Positions 12,735-24,334 of a DNA stretch of 64,000 nt are shown piece after piece. The notes beneath the pieces were generated by a model. The model saw only the letters and a program-made list of their open reading frames with translations. It was not told where the DNA came from and made no database searches. The stretch is from contig NW_006921544.1 in assembly GCF_000340215.1 (NCBI RefSeq), forward strand, positions 960,599-1,024,598, given 5' to 3'. The stretch's first letter is position 1, and each line of letters starts with the position of its first letter. Origin of the DNA: Pseudocercospora fijiensis CIRAD86. Its lineage: Eukaryota; Ascomycota; Dothideomycetes; Mycosphaerellales; Mycosphaerellaceae. Made by a program: the position numbers and the translations under genes.

Positions 12735-13085
12735 AATCTTAACTATAATCTTAACTATAATCTTAACTATAATCTTAACTATAATCTTAACTATAATCTT
12801 AACTATAATCTTCACTATAATCTTCACTATAATCTTAACTATAATCTTAATTTTAACTAGAATCTTAACTATAATTTTAACTAGAATCTTAATTTTAACT
12901 AGAATCTTAACTAGAATCTTAACTAGAATCTTAACTAGAACCTTAACTAGAACCTTAACTATAACCTTAACTTAAACTTAATCTTAATCTTAACCTGAAT
13001 CTTAACCTAAATCTTAATCTTAATCTTAATCTTAATCTTAATCTTAATCTTAATCTTAATCTTAATCTTAATCTTAATCTTAATC
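12735..13085. repeat. Minisatellite grading from a 12-bp to a 6-bp unit
   Basis: The left part is a tandem 12-mer ATAATCTTAACT (about 12,735-12,860). It shifts to AGAATCTTAACT and AGAACCTTAACT variants (about 12,860-12,970), and ends as about 15 copies of the hexamer AATCTT (about 12,990-13,085). The reading frame of alternating Lys/Ile/Val on the minus strand here is only the repeat translated, not a gene. Confidence 0.95.
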
Positions 13086-13961
13086 CTCGTTTTCTATCCT
13101 CGTTTTCTTCCCTTTAAAAGCTAGTAAATTATAGGAATCTCTCGAGGTTAGCGAATAACGTAGATACGAGGCTTACTACTATATCCTTCGAAGGCTAGTT
13201 TTCTACCTCTACTAGTTATTATTTCGTAGGCCTAGACCGTACTTTTAAATAGAGTCTTTTAAAAGTATATAATACGCTATATTTATAACTCGTATAGGTA
13301 GTAATTCTACCTTAACTAGAAGTAGAAGGAGGTAGAAGGGGGCTTAAACCCTATCCGGCTTAGCTTCTTAAATTAGCTTCTTACTACTACCGAATAAGCT
13401 ATATACTATAACTAGCGACGGTAAGGTAGAAAGTAGCTATTAGGTCTTCGAGATAGTACGAGAGGGCACTAGCTTATATATATAAAGGTCTAGGTATATA
13501 GCCGTTAGTATAATTAGTAATAGGGGGCTACTAAATAGAACCTAAATTCGAGAATTAATTATAGTATATCGTCTATAGGATAAGAGGCGTCTATAGAAGT
13601 AGTAGAAGTCTTAGTTTATTAGTATAACTACTATTATTCTCGATTATAGCTACTATAGATACCCCCTCTTATCCCTCTCGTATTATCGATCTAGGCTCCG
13701 GCTCTTTAACTCTAGTATTCGCTATACTAGTCTATCTACTACTATAGGTACCGCCTATACCTATCTAAGTAGCTCTCTAAAGTAACCCTCTTTATATAGA
13801 TATATCTTTAATATAGCTATACCTAGTTAGAAGTCTATTACCTCTAATTTAGTCGGTTATTAAGCGGCTATATAGTCGCTCTATATCCGTAGCGAGCTTA
13901 TTAACTAATTTAAGCGATACTAATAGCGATAGCGATAGCAGTATAGCTACTAAATAGACGC
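13086..13961. other. Unassigned sequence left of chromovirus B
   Basis: RIP-mutated; no protein motif recognised. It begins with a short duplicated TTTTCTATCCTCG-type stretch at 13,087-13,110. It abuts the 5' LTR of chromovirus B. The five bases before the left LTR (gacgc) do not match the five after the right LTR (ggcat), so no target-site duplication is visible. Confidence 0.4.
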
Positions 13962-14148
13962 TATAAAGGGCTACGCCCTAGGTAGAAAGCGCTAGCCTTA
14001 GGTATTCGGCCTACGCGACTCTAACCTACTACTTAGCGCTTAGCGTACTATACAAAATCATTTAGATTTACGTAGATAGATTTAGCTCTTTATCGAACCT
14101 ATTAAGTCTTATATCTAGTATCTACGTATACGTTACTTATCCGTAATA
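13962..14148 (+). repeat. 5' LTR of chromovirus B
   Basis: 187 bp, almost identical to 20,558-20,744. It starts TA and ends TA, taken as RIP-converted TG...CA termini. It contains the inverted word agcgctagcc / gcgcttagcg region (14,000-14,050) shared by both copies. Confidence 0.93.
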
Positions 14149-14166
14149 TTAGGTTCGATCTTTATT
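14149..14166 (+). promoter_or_regulatory. Probable tRNA primer-binding site of chromovirus B
   Basis: Directly after the 5' LTR the sequence reads ttaggttcgatc. Undoing one RIP change gives the TTGG start usual for a primer-binding site, complementary to a tRNA 3' CCA end. The tRNA cannot be named without a tRNA set. Confidence 0.5.
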
Positions 14167-14189
14167 ATAGGAAACGCTAAGGTTTATTA

Positions 14190-15545
14190 GGAACCCGAGT
14201 AAGATAGCTAGGGGAACGCTATCCCTACTACGCCTAAGATAACTAGGGATAAGATTTATCGTACCTTCGAGAGTCTCTATACTAGGTAATAAACGATAGA
14301 AGCCTAGCTATAAGCTACGCGCTCCGCGCTCTAATATACGGAAGTATCTCGCTAGGCCGGGTCTACCGAAGCTAGTATAATACGAGACTAGTCTATAAAC
14401 GAGATCCTAAAAGGACTTCTAGAAACCCTCTTAGCTACTAGCTAAAACATTACGGTATTACGCGAATAGAAGCTACTATTATAGGATAGAAAGACTAAGT
14501 CGTTCCGGGACTACCTATTACGACTAAGAAGTTCGTACCGAGTTCGTTCTAGGCTAAAGCCGAAGGTCTTCGAAGATTACTACTAGGATACTATTTACGA
14601 TATCCTAGCGGTAAAGGAACGCGCTAGGATATACTACTTCTAGGAAAGAGGAAGCTTTACGAAAGGAAAGGACTCCGAGGCTTTCTTCTAGTAACTTAAA
14701 AACGTCTTCGCGGATAGTAATAAAGCTACGAAGGCGCTTAAGTAACTCTAAGCCCTAAGGTATACTTAGGGACAACCTTAGTACGATTACTAGCTAGAAT
14801 TCGATAGCCTCCTACTAAGCGTAGGCGGAGACTATTAGACCGACGATACGAAAATTAGATACTTAAAGAATACCTTCTCGAACGTAGCTAAGACCTATAC
14901 TACCGCTATACTAAAGATTAAGGACTACTACCTCTATATAGAGGAAGTCGAGCGAATTATAACGAACCTCGAGACGACGGACTAGTTTAAATAGGCTATA
15001 AAACGCTAGTAAGAAAGGAAGAAGGAGGCCGCGAGCCCTATAATAGTTATTCTGCCCTATATAGCTCCTATAGTAAACCCGAAGGTCGACTCCGACGGAG
15101 ATATAGTTATAAACCCCGCTTAAATAAACGCTTTCCGTAGAAAGAACCGTAGAGGCTAATAAGGAATAGTAGGGAAGCCTAGAGCTAAATAGGTCGACTC
15201 TATAGAAAGAGAGAAATATAAGGAGAAAAGGCTCTACTTCCGCTATAGAGCGAGCGGATACCGTATTTGTAACTATTTATATATACTAGCGGTTTAGCCT
15301 ACTAAGATTAGTATCGCCTCCGTATAACCTATTCTAGAGGATATAGAAGAATAGTCGGACTTAAGTAGTTCCGACTCGGGAAAAGAGTAACTCTCGCTTA
15401 TAGTTAGGAGTCGAGAGCAGATAGGACACAGACAAAGAAATAGGAAGAAGTTAAAAAGGATACAAACGGGAACCTCATACACACCGACACAGTCCTTAAA
15501 AATAACGTTAGAACTACTACTCTCATCGACGAAGGATACTAGCAC
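14190..15545 (+). pseudogene. Gag of chromovirus B
   Basis: Frame 1, about 450 codons. A Gag capsid-like region lies at about 14,660-14,900, with the pattern FADSNKATKALKQL (former Gln/Trp stops read through), a Leu-rich QxxQYDYQLEFDSLL-like segment and a GGDY-TDDTKI segment, all resembling Ty3/Gypsy retrotransposon Gag domains. A degraded CCHC zinc knuckle follows at 15,232-15,277: the Cys/His positions mostly read Tyr (TGC/CAC to TAC), and one Cys remains. A Ser/Asp-rich acidic stretch ends the frame. The stretch 15,411-15,500 is unusually rich in CA. The role is to form the virus-like particle. Start codon lost; left edge approximate. Confidence 0.8.
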
Positions 15546-15551
15546 TAGCTA

Positions 15552-18500
15552 AAGGCCTCGGGCTTAGCTATACTAGCCGTAAGTCCCGAGAAGTAAAGGG
15601 AGCGTTATTTATAATACAGGACGCGAAAATTGTTAGAGTCGTCGCCTTTCGGATAGAAATTAACGAATTCCGATAGATAGTATACCCTTATATCGTACTA
15701 GGATTAGCTTTCCCTCTTATCCTAAGAAACCTATAGAAGGTATATAATAAGGTTAGGACCGCGTCCGAGAAGCGATAGTACTATTATAGGAGAGCTCGGT
15801 ATTAGGTTAAAGAAGGGCGCTATTACTATAAATTCGATACGAGTAGGAATATCGCTACGATCGACGATATAAGGAGCCTACTTACTACGATAATCCCCGA
15901 GAATATTAAAAAGGCCCTAAAGACGAAGGAATACCTAACAATTTAAGAGCTAAAGAAGAAAGTACCTCTAGAGGTTCGTAATATAGCTACGCTATTTTAT
16001 TAAAGCGAGGCCGATAAGTTAGCGCTCTATCGTCCTAGTATCGATTATATAATAGAACTCTACGAAAGACTAGACGGATCCTAGCTATAGCTCTCCTAGG
16101 GCCCGCTCTATAGTATATCGAAATAAGAGCTCTTAGTCTTACGAAAGTCGCTTAACGAGCTCTTAAAGAAGGGGTCTATAAGGTCTACGAACTCCGAAGC
16201 GGTAGCGCCCGTACTATTTTTTAAGAAACCTAGAGGAGGACTCTAGTTCTACTACGACTATAGGGTACTTAATACTCTTATAAAATAAGACAGATATCCC
16301 CTCCTACTAATCCCGGATACTATAAGGAACCTAACGGAAGCCTAATAGTTAACTAAGGTTAACGTAGTCTCGGCCTTTTATAAGATAAGGATAGTAAAAG
16401 GATACGAGTATAAGACGGCCTTTCGTACTAGGCTAGGTTTATTCGAGTAGCTAGTATATCTATTCGGTTTATCCGGAGCCCCGGTAACGTTCTAACGGTA
16501 TATTATTACTCTCCTACGGGAGTATCTAGACGATTTCGTATCGGTATATATAGAGGACGTAGTAATCTACTCGAGCGGAATAAGGGAAGATTATTTCCGT
16601 AAGGTAAGGACCGTTCTTAAGAAGCTTTAGGACGGAGGCCTTTACCTTAATTTAAAGAAGAGCGAATTCGCCTAGAAAAAGATTAAGTACCTAGGATTTA
16701 TCGTTTACGCCGATAGAGAGGGGGTATTAGCCGACTCTAAAAAGGTAGAAGCCGTATAAAAGTAGATAGTACCTAAGACTTAAAAGGAAGTTCGTCGTTT
16801 CTTAGGATTTACGAACTATTACTATATACTCGTACCGAACTATTCTAAGATCTCCGCGCTATTAACCGTACTTACTAGTAAGGGAACTCTATTCTCTTAG
16901 GGGAAAGAGTAGGATAAGGCGTTCGAGACGCTAAAGGATAAATTCTACCGTACCCCTATACTTACCTAGTAGGACCCGTCCTTTCCTATCTTCCTTAAAA
17001 TAGATTATAGCGGGTTCGCGATTAGGGGCGCCCTTATATAAGAAAAAGCCGGGATCCGACGACCGGTAGGCTTCTTTTTAAAGAAACTAAATAAAGCGGA
17101 GATTAACTACGATATCTACGATAAGGGGATACTCGTAGTCGTATCTAGTATTAAGTTTTAGGACTCCGAGCTAAAATCGTATTATCCCTTTACGATTTAG
17201 ATAGACTATAAGAACCTAAAATACTTTTTAGTAAAGCGTTAGCTATCTAAGAGATAGATCCGATAGTAGGAAGAACTAGCTAAGTATTAGTTTACCCTAG
17301 TCTACCGGCCGGGAGTCGAGGCTATCCTACCGAATACCTTATTAAGGAGGGAATAGGATACGTTAGGCTAAGACGATAAGCTTTCGAGGTTCCGAAGGTT
17401 TCTAGAACCGGACCTCTCTCTAAACTAGCTAGAAAACGTATAGATTTCTAGCGCTACGATTCGAAACTTCCTACGTATATCCGAGACGAGCCTATTATCT
17501 CTAATCGCAAACGAGACGGAACCCGCGCAATCCCCGGTAGAGGCCGTATAACCCCTAGTAGAAGGCGCTAAACTATTCTAAGACCCGGAAATAACCGAAA
17601 TATAGAAGGGCATTATCGAGAAGGATATAATATACTAGATAGTTCTACGAAAAGTCCGTAAGGGATCTATAATATTATAGCTAGAAATTAAGGCAAACAT
17701 TTAGATCGGGGATTATATAATAGACCCTAAGGGGTTCCTACGCTACCGCGGCAAGCTCTAGGTACTAGGAGCTATTACTATAATAGAGGCCGAATATAAA
17801 GATATAGGGGCCGAAGAACTATACTAGGATATACTACGTACGAAGATTATCTAGTTATTCTACGACTTACCGCTCTACGGTTACCTAGGCCGGGATTCTA
17901 CCGCTTCTATACCAGGTCGCGACTTCTACTAGCCGCTATAGTTAAAACAGATACGATAATTCCTACGGAATTGCAACTATTACGGACGTAATAAAGTATA
18001 AAGGGAATACAAATACGGCCTCCTAAAACTACTACTAGTACCCGACCGTTTCTTCTAAGGAATCTCGATAGACTTTATAACTAACCTACTAGAGTCCGAC
18101 GGAAACCGATATCTTTAGGTAATTAAGGACCGCCTTAGTAAATAGATTACCCTTATCGGTACTACCTCTATAAAAGCGGAGGAATACGCGGTTTTATTCC
18201 TAAGATACTAGATTAGATATTACGGGCTACCTCGAGCTATTACTAGCGATAGAGGTACGAATTAGATAAGTACGTTCTAGAGGGAGATATATCGACTACT
18301 TAGCGTAAAGTAAAGGTTAAGTTCCGCTTACTACCTATAAACTAATAGAGGTCCGGAGCGCGTAAATTAAGATATATAGGCTTACCTTCGGAACTATATT
18401 AACTAAATATAGTCCGACTAGAACTAATAGCTTCCTATAGCGGAACTAGCGTTTAACGGGAGATACTAAGCGGAATTAGGAATAAGCTCTATCTTCGCGA

Positions 18501-19220
18501 CTTACGGTTACGAGTCTACTTCCCCTATTATACTAGAAGAGGACCTAGCTATCGACTAGCGGTTAACCGCGGCGAAACGAGCGAAGGAATTTATAGAAAA
18601 GATTAAGAAGATCTTAGACCTATACTAAGTATAGATAGCGGAAGTAGCGTAAAAATAGGAGGATAGCGCGAACAAACCTAGGATACTAGCGCTATTATAT
18701 CGCGTCGGAGATAAGGTCTAGTTCGACCTAAGGAATTACTAAACCGATAGACTAAAGAAGAGCCTCGACTCGAGATACGCGAAGTATACGGTCGAAGAAG
18801 TACTATTACCTATATTAGTTCGACTCTCTAGGATACCTAGTAATATTTACCTAGTATTCTATAGCGACCTCCTAAGACTAGCGAGTAGAGACCCCCTATA
18901 AGGGTAGGAAATCGATAACGAATAGCCGGACCCTATTTTATTCGAGACGTATAAAGAATAGTAGGTCGAAGAAATCCTATATATATAGAAAAAGAGATAG
19001 GGTAATAGACGGGAAGCGCTAGTAAAATAGAGCGGCTACTATAAACCTATATAGGAACCCCTAGATTATATCGCGGATACCTTAGCGCTAGACGACTTCG
19101 AATCCAAATATAGACAAATCGAGACGAACGATAGACCCCTAAGAGACTAGGAGAAGAGAGGAAAGCGGAGGAAATAAAGCGGTAACCTAGAGTTTTCCCG
19201 CGGATTAACGATTATTAATT
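15552..19220 (+). pseudogene. Pol of chromovirus B: protease, RT, RNase H, integrase, chromodomain
   Basis: Frame 2, about 1,220 codons with RIP stops. A protease C-terminal part with an LILRN motif lies near 15,717. RT spans 16,200-16,800 with [19 protein letters not shown] and LFGLSGAP motifs; the catalytic box at 16,547-16,558 reads YIED rather than YxDD, and the Asp-to-Glu change is not a RIP product. RNase H spans about 16,980-17,340. The integrase core keeps Asp 18,071, Asp 18,248 and Glu 18,356; the last two are 36 codons apart, as in D,D(35)E integrases. A degraded zinc finger precedes it (17,957-17,990). A C-terminal chromodomain lies at about 18,959-19,110 with the VEEIL, ALVKQSGYY and WEP-like landmarks, its Trp codons now TAG. 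It would have reverse-transcribed and integrated the element. Confidence 0.88.
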
Positions 19221-20113
19221 TATAAGTTTTGCGGATTTTTACTAACCTTTAGAGTTTACTAACTTATTAGTTTTGTTTACGGATTTTTCTTTAGTACTTA
19301 AGAGATTTAGAGAAGGAGATATAATTTAGGAGTAGAGAAAGATTTTATTTAAGTATTTAGAAGTAAGTATCGGGTCTCTGCCCGAAATTAGGAGGTCCCC
19401 TTAGGACTAGAAAAAAAAATATAATAATACCTCCGAAACTACCTAGAGCCTACTAGAAAACCTATAGAAACCCTAATTAACCTAGCTACTCCGGCGGGCC
19501 TTAACGATTAGTACCGAGACGGAGAGTAGTAGGAATATCCCTAAAAAAAGAGATTAGCGAGAGAAAAACGAAGGGTAGAAAGGAACTTACGTCTAAGTCT
19601 ATTAAGCTACGATATTAGCGATAGTATTCGTTACCTCCGAGGCAATAGCGCTAAAAGAAATAGTTAGCGAGGGTTCTATTACGGGAAACGGGAAATCTTA
19701 CCTAGATTATAATCCCTATAGCTAGAGAGACTTTAAAGCTTTCTATACCTTAAGAACCTTAAGAAGCTTAGAGTACTTCTCTACGATAGTACTACGGGTC
19801 GCGTAGGTATAGCTAGCGTAAGCTACGTAAGCTATTTAAGGACTAAATAGTTAGCGAGGGTTTAAGTATAGGAATTAGGAAAACTTATAGTAGGGCGTAA
19901 GCGATTATCTTACGAGCGCAATTAGCGTAGGCCCTCGAGCTAGCGGGCTTAAGAAAAGTTAGCGAATCCCGCGATAAATAGGGCGGGTACCTTATAGATT
20001 AATCGGCGTAGTCCTCGCTAGAGTTATAGCAACTAATATAGTAGATTCGACGAGCTATCTAAGATAAGTTTATTTTACGAAGGAAATCGCGGAGAATAGG
20101 GAGGGACTTACTA

Positions 20114-20167
<54 letters not shown>

Positions 20168-20531
20168 GGGTATATATAAAGAAAAGAAGAAGAAGAGAAA
20201 GAGGAGGGAAATATTAATAGTCCTAGAAAGCGATACGGAAGTAAAGGTCGTAAAAGTAAAAGAAGGCGCGAAGACAAGTAAAGCGTTTAAAAGCGCAGTT
20301 ACGGCGCGTTTTAGAAGGCGGTAAGTAGGTAAAAGCGCGCGGTTTAGTAGTCGCGAAGAAAGTTATAGTCCTTAAAGCCTAGGATACGGCAACCCCGACC
20401 GGAAAGTAGCGGAAACCCTAGTCGCAAAGGAGGAAACTACGAACGCGATACTTTAGAAAAGCTTAGATAAGTACAGATCTAATAGATAAAGTAATAGCGA
20501 TAGAAACTACGAAGGGCTTTCTATCCCTACT
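19221..20531 (+). other. 3' untranslated region of chromovirus B
   Basis: About 1.3 kb between the end of pol and the polypurine tract with no recognised protein motif. An A-run lies at 19,410-19,418, purine-rich segments occur throughout, and an (AGT)n microsatellite sits at 20,115-20,167. Such a long 3' region is more than most chromoviruses carry, and it may hold sequence captured from elsewhere. Confidence 0.6.
20115..20167. repeat. (AGT)n microsatellite
   Basis: About 17 uninterrupted AGT/TAG units. The Tyr-rich minus-strand reading frame across it is an artefact of this repeat. Confidence 0.95.
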
Positions 20532-20554
20532 AAGGAAGGGGAGGAGGATAGGGG
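20532..20554 (+). promoter_or_regulatory. Polypurine tract of chromovirus B
   Basis: A 23-base stretch of A and G apart from one T, ending in GGGG three bases before the right LTR. This is the expected position for the plus-strand primer of reverse transcription. Confidence 0.8.
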
Positions 20555-20557
20555 TAA

Positions 20558-20744
20558 TATAAAGGGCTACGCCCTAGGTAGAAAGCGCTAGCCTTAGGTA
20601 TTCGGCCTACGCGACTCTAACCTACTACTTAGCGCTTAGCGTACTATATAAAACTAGTCGGATTTACGTAGATAGACTTAGCTCTTTATCGAACCTATTA
20701 AGTCTTATATCTAGTATCTACGTACGCGTTACTTACCCGTAATA
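20558..20744 (+). repeat. 3' LTR of chromovirus B
   Basis: 187 bp, matching 13,962-14,148 base for base apart from a few substitutions; no gap is needed. Confidence 0.93.
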
Positions 20745-20769
20745 GGCATTAGTACTAGCTTTACCTATT

Positions 20770-21900
20770 TCTTCGTAGATAATACTAAAAGATAAACCCT
20801 TCTTTATAGAAGTACCTAGTATATTATAGGCATAGTCTTATACTATACTAATTAGATAGAGGAAGTTATTAGTATTAGGTAAGGCCTAATATATTATATA
20901 GAGTCCCTTGCTATAGGTTTTATCTATATTCGTTACCGCTATATATTAATAGACTACTAGATTGTCTAGTTCTATATATTAAACGCGTCTTATTATCTTA
21001 TATAAGTTAAGCTATTGTTTATACTACTACTTAGGATCCTTAACCTACCTAGTACCTATTAGGCGATGTAACTCCTTTATAATAGTAGTACGTTACTATT
21101 AAGTATTTAGAGCAAGCTTGTCCTTTAGTCGTACGAGAATAATACTACTACTATATTATCGTCGTCTGTAATTTCTAAGTAATAAAGTACGTCGGTAGTA
21201 GTAGCTAGATACTCGATAGATTTATTACGTACTAACCTAAATCGATTAAACTCCGCTAACTAGACTCCGAAGATATCTATAGCTATCTTAACCCCTTATT
21301 AGTATATAGGGTTAACTAGTATGCGAGCCGTATCTAGTATAGGGCTTACTAGTTATACTAGTTATACTAGTTTATTCGAATAAGGATTAGTATATATCTA
21401 GGTCTCGTACCTAGTAAGATATATCTTAGTCTGCTTAAACTAGCGATCCTAGTCGTTAGGCCCTCGAAGGGTAATGTATTTAGTTCTACCGAGGCGATAA
21501 GCTAATAAGAGGGCTATTATTAAGGATATATTAACTTTGAAGCGATTGTAGAGGCTTATAGAAGCTTAAATAGTTGTTTTCTTAGCGCCGTTAAGACTAT
21601 CGATTATTAGTTATTAAAGGTCTCGTAGAATAGAAAATTCTTTCCTACTATAGAAGTCTCTAATACCGCGGATTAAATCCGGGCTTATAGCTATTACGTA
21701 TAGCGTAGTAGATTACTTACGTAATACTACATTGCCGGCGGTTTAACTAGCGTCGTTAATTGCCTATATTCTGCTCTATTCTATAGTCTAAGATATAGTA
21801 TAAAAGTTGTTTAGGCTAAGAAGTTACGTACCTATTATATAACTAAGCTAATACGTTATACCTTCTCCTTAAAGTTCTACTAGCTATTAGTTAGATAGAG
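20770..21900 (-). pseudogene. Copia-type Gag relic, inverted copy of 59,480-60,600
   Basis: The reverse complement aligns over about 1.1 kb with the + strand relic at 59,480-60,600, including long stretches of near identity around 21,250-21,480 (matching about 59,870-60,080). Read on the minus strand it gives PILDTARIL, YQQGVKIAIDIFG and LAEFNRFR-type motifs, also present in the other copy, where an integrase of Ty1/Copia type follows. Integrase and RT are absent here, so this is a gag-only fragment. It sits directly beside the right LTR of chromovirus B, which may have inserted into or next to it. Former Gln codons are TAG/TAA. The function was particle formation; dead now. Confidence 0.7.
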
Positions 21901-24334
21901 CCTAAGCTATAGAATAATGTTATCTAGCTTATAAGCTTTATTATTAACTGTTCCTCGGACTAAATTTACACTAAATTAGTAAATAGCTTTATAAACGATT
22001 TAGTCCCTAGACTATAAGTCTACGAGCTATCGTTAGCCTTTACCTGTATAGAGTTGCCTCGTTCTTTACGTACTCGAGTAAATATATCCTACTATAGATA
22101 CTAGTCGTAGACAATAATATCATACTCTAGATATACCTTATTAATTGCTAATATAGGAGCTACTTTACGGTTAGTACTAAAGATAATAGGTAGTAGATAA
22201 CTAATTAATATACTTTAGCTATAAAACGATTTTACGAGTCGAGGTAGTATATAGTCGGAGTAGGAAGTAGCTAGACTATAGTAGTCGATACGATATCTTT
22301 ATCCTCTTAAAGTCGCTTCCTAACTAGTAGTACTAGGGCTATAACCGACGCTATATTATACTCGCTAGAATCCTAAAGCGTAAGCTAAGGCCTTAATTAG
22401 TCTATTCTAGTCTTCTCTAACTCGAGTTATAAGCGACAATTACCTTATCGAAGTATAGGCTCTATACTCGCGTACTAACTAGCTATTTAAGGCTATAGGT
22501 AATACTAATAGTAACTAGATTAAGTACTCGGCTTGCTCGTAGTCTTATATATAGTACCGCTATAGCGATAGTACCTATCTAGGGCCTATAGCTATCTATA
22601 CCTTTACGATACTATAAAGCTTTTAGATATAGATAGTAGCCGTATAGTACTATTACCTTCTTACCTCTATACTTACTAGTTTATCGAGTTCTAGTAGATA
22701 TAGCTCTTCGACTTATACTATATTCGAAACCTCTAGATAAGCTATAGTAGTAGTAAACCCTTTACTAGCGGAGTACCTTTTTATTATTTAAGATACTTTA
22801 AGTTTAGGATTGAGAACCTAGCTTTCCTTTAAAATGTAAATCCCTTAGTCTCGCGAGAAAATACAAGGTATCTATTACTAATCGGCTAGGTATCTACTAC
22901 TATTTATAGTACTTCTAATACTGAATAAAAGTCCGGATAGACCTCTCGCTATAGAATTCCTTTTCTAAATTTAGTAAGCTACTTTACGAGGCACTAAACC
23001 TAATTATATATATAGTAATAGTTAGGATTAGTAAGAAGGATATTCTTAAGCCTACTAAGACCGTAGATCTAATATAGAAGCTATTCTAATACTAGTCTCC
23101 CTACCCTATAGAGTAATCCTATCGTAAGTTAAGGTATAGCTCTTACGACTATAGATACTAGCGGAGATATATATAGCGACGGAGCCTCGTATCTAGTAGG
23201 TTATAGTTAACTCCCTATAGTAAGCGCGGCTTTTTTAATACTAGTTAGGTTATTATAAATAGACTTATCCCGCTTAATATATATATAGACTCGTCGTTAC
23301 TATCTACGTAGTTAAATAGAAGATCTAGAGTTCGCTCTACTATAGTAGTTACTAGAAGCAGATTAGGAGGTAGTATTATTTATATCGTTAGGTAGATAAT
23401 AACGTCTATATATAAGGCAGATATAACGGATCCCTTCCTGTCTAGGAAACTATTACTCCTTTACTAACCTTATCGCTATTTAGTAGCCTATTTTGCTAGC
23501 AAACCCGCTCTCCCTATCCTATATTTATCGTAGTATAGATAGTATACGTATTTACGCTTTCTAGGCCTTACTACTCTTACGTTATATCCTAATCGCTCTT
23601 TTGCCCTATATTTAGTAGCAATAAGGCCTTAAGTATAGAGAAAAAAATACTATACGAGTATATTGTATTCGTACGCCCTACGTAATCTCGGCTATAGCTA
23701 TAGTTACTACTAGAATTTTAAAAGAAGACTAGCGGCTCTTATATATATATAATCTAGACAACTTAGCGGAGGAGTACTATACGCTTATTAAAAGTATAGG
23801 GCTTCCTAACATTCTATCGAATATAGACGTTAGCTAAGAAATCGCGACTCGAAACTCCTCTTAGAGAATTGAAATAATAGATATTAAATGCTTATTCTAG
23901 AGACATATAGAGATAGCTAATAGAAACTTAATATACTCCTATAGAATAAATATATATTTAAATAGTAGTTATTAATCTTAATATATAATAGTATAGATAG
24001 ATTTTCTAGACTAGTATTATATTAAATAATGCTTTAATAGTCTATAGTTATCTTATATAGCTACTACCATTTTTAACTATTTATATAGATACTAGAAGTG
24101 CTTATAGTAAGAAATACTTAAAGAGAACGAACAGAGATAGAAGATCTAGGTCTTAGCGCTATTGCCTAAGTATGCTAATCGGGTAGGAATCTAATACGAA
24201 TCTAACGTATCCGGGATTAGATACGACGGTTATTCGCCGGTATAAGCTTAGCTTAGTTAGTAATAACTAGGGATTATAAAATACTAATTAGGCTATTTAA
24301 GAGATAGTCTAAGTAGAGAGAACTAGTATATACC
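21901..24334. other. Unassigned sequence between Copia fragments
   Basis: No domain recognised on either strand. The minus strand at 22,050-22,700 and 23,000-23,600 reads fairly smoothly and may be further retroelement coding sequence, but I cannot name it. From about 23,850 to 24,130 the base composition turns very AT-rich. At 24,095-24,112 there is one isolated piece of the 25-bp satellite (gtgcttatagtaag). Confidence 0.35.

Larger units (their letters stand above)
13962..20744 (+). mobile_element. Full-length Ty3/Gypsy chromovirus B (RIP-inactivated)
   Basis: A complete 6.78-kb LTR retrotransposon: 187-bp LTRs at both ends, a primer-binding site, gag (frame 1), pol (frame 2) with protease, RT, RNase H, integrase and a C-terminal chromodomain, then a 1.3-kb untranslated 3' region, a polypurine tract and the right LTR. 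Gag and pol lie in different frames, so expression would have needed a frameshift, unless an indel has occurred since insertion. The LTRs are the same length and differ at only a handful of positions, including single CA/TA differences, which suggests that much of the divergence came from RIP. The chromodomain places it among the chromoviruses, whose integrases target marked heterochromatin. Confidence 0.92.

Noticed and set aside
12645..12827. Minus-strand 60-codon open frame of Lys-Ile-Val repeats
   Set aside because: It is the translation of the 12-bp minisatellite and carries no independent evidence of coding.
12990..13085. Telomere repeat (AATCTT hexamer run)
   Set aside because: The fungal telomere is TTAGGG; AATCTT is not a RIP derivative of it and grades into a 12-mer minisatellite.
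15294..15545. Minus-strand 83-codon Cys/Leu-rich open frame
   Set aside because: Shadow of the gag/pol junction of chromovirus B, which is recognised on the other strand.
20059..20277. Minus-strand Tyr-rich open frame
   Set aside because: Produced by the (AGT)n microsatellite in the 3' region of chromovirus B.
13957..20749. Target-site duplication flanking chromovirus B
   Set aside because: The five bases on each side (gacgc and ggcat) do not match even allowing for RIP changes.
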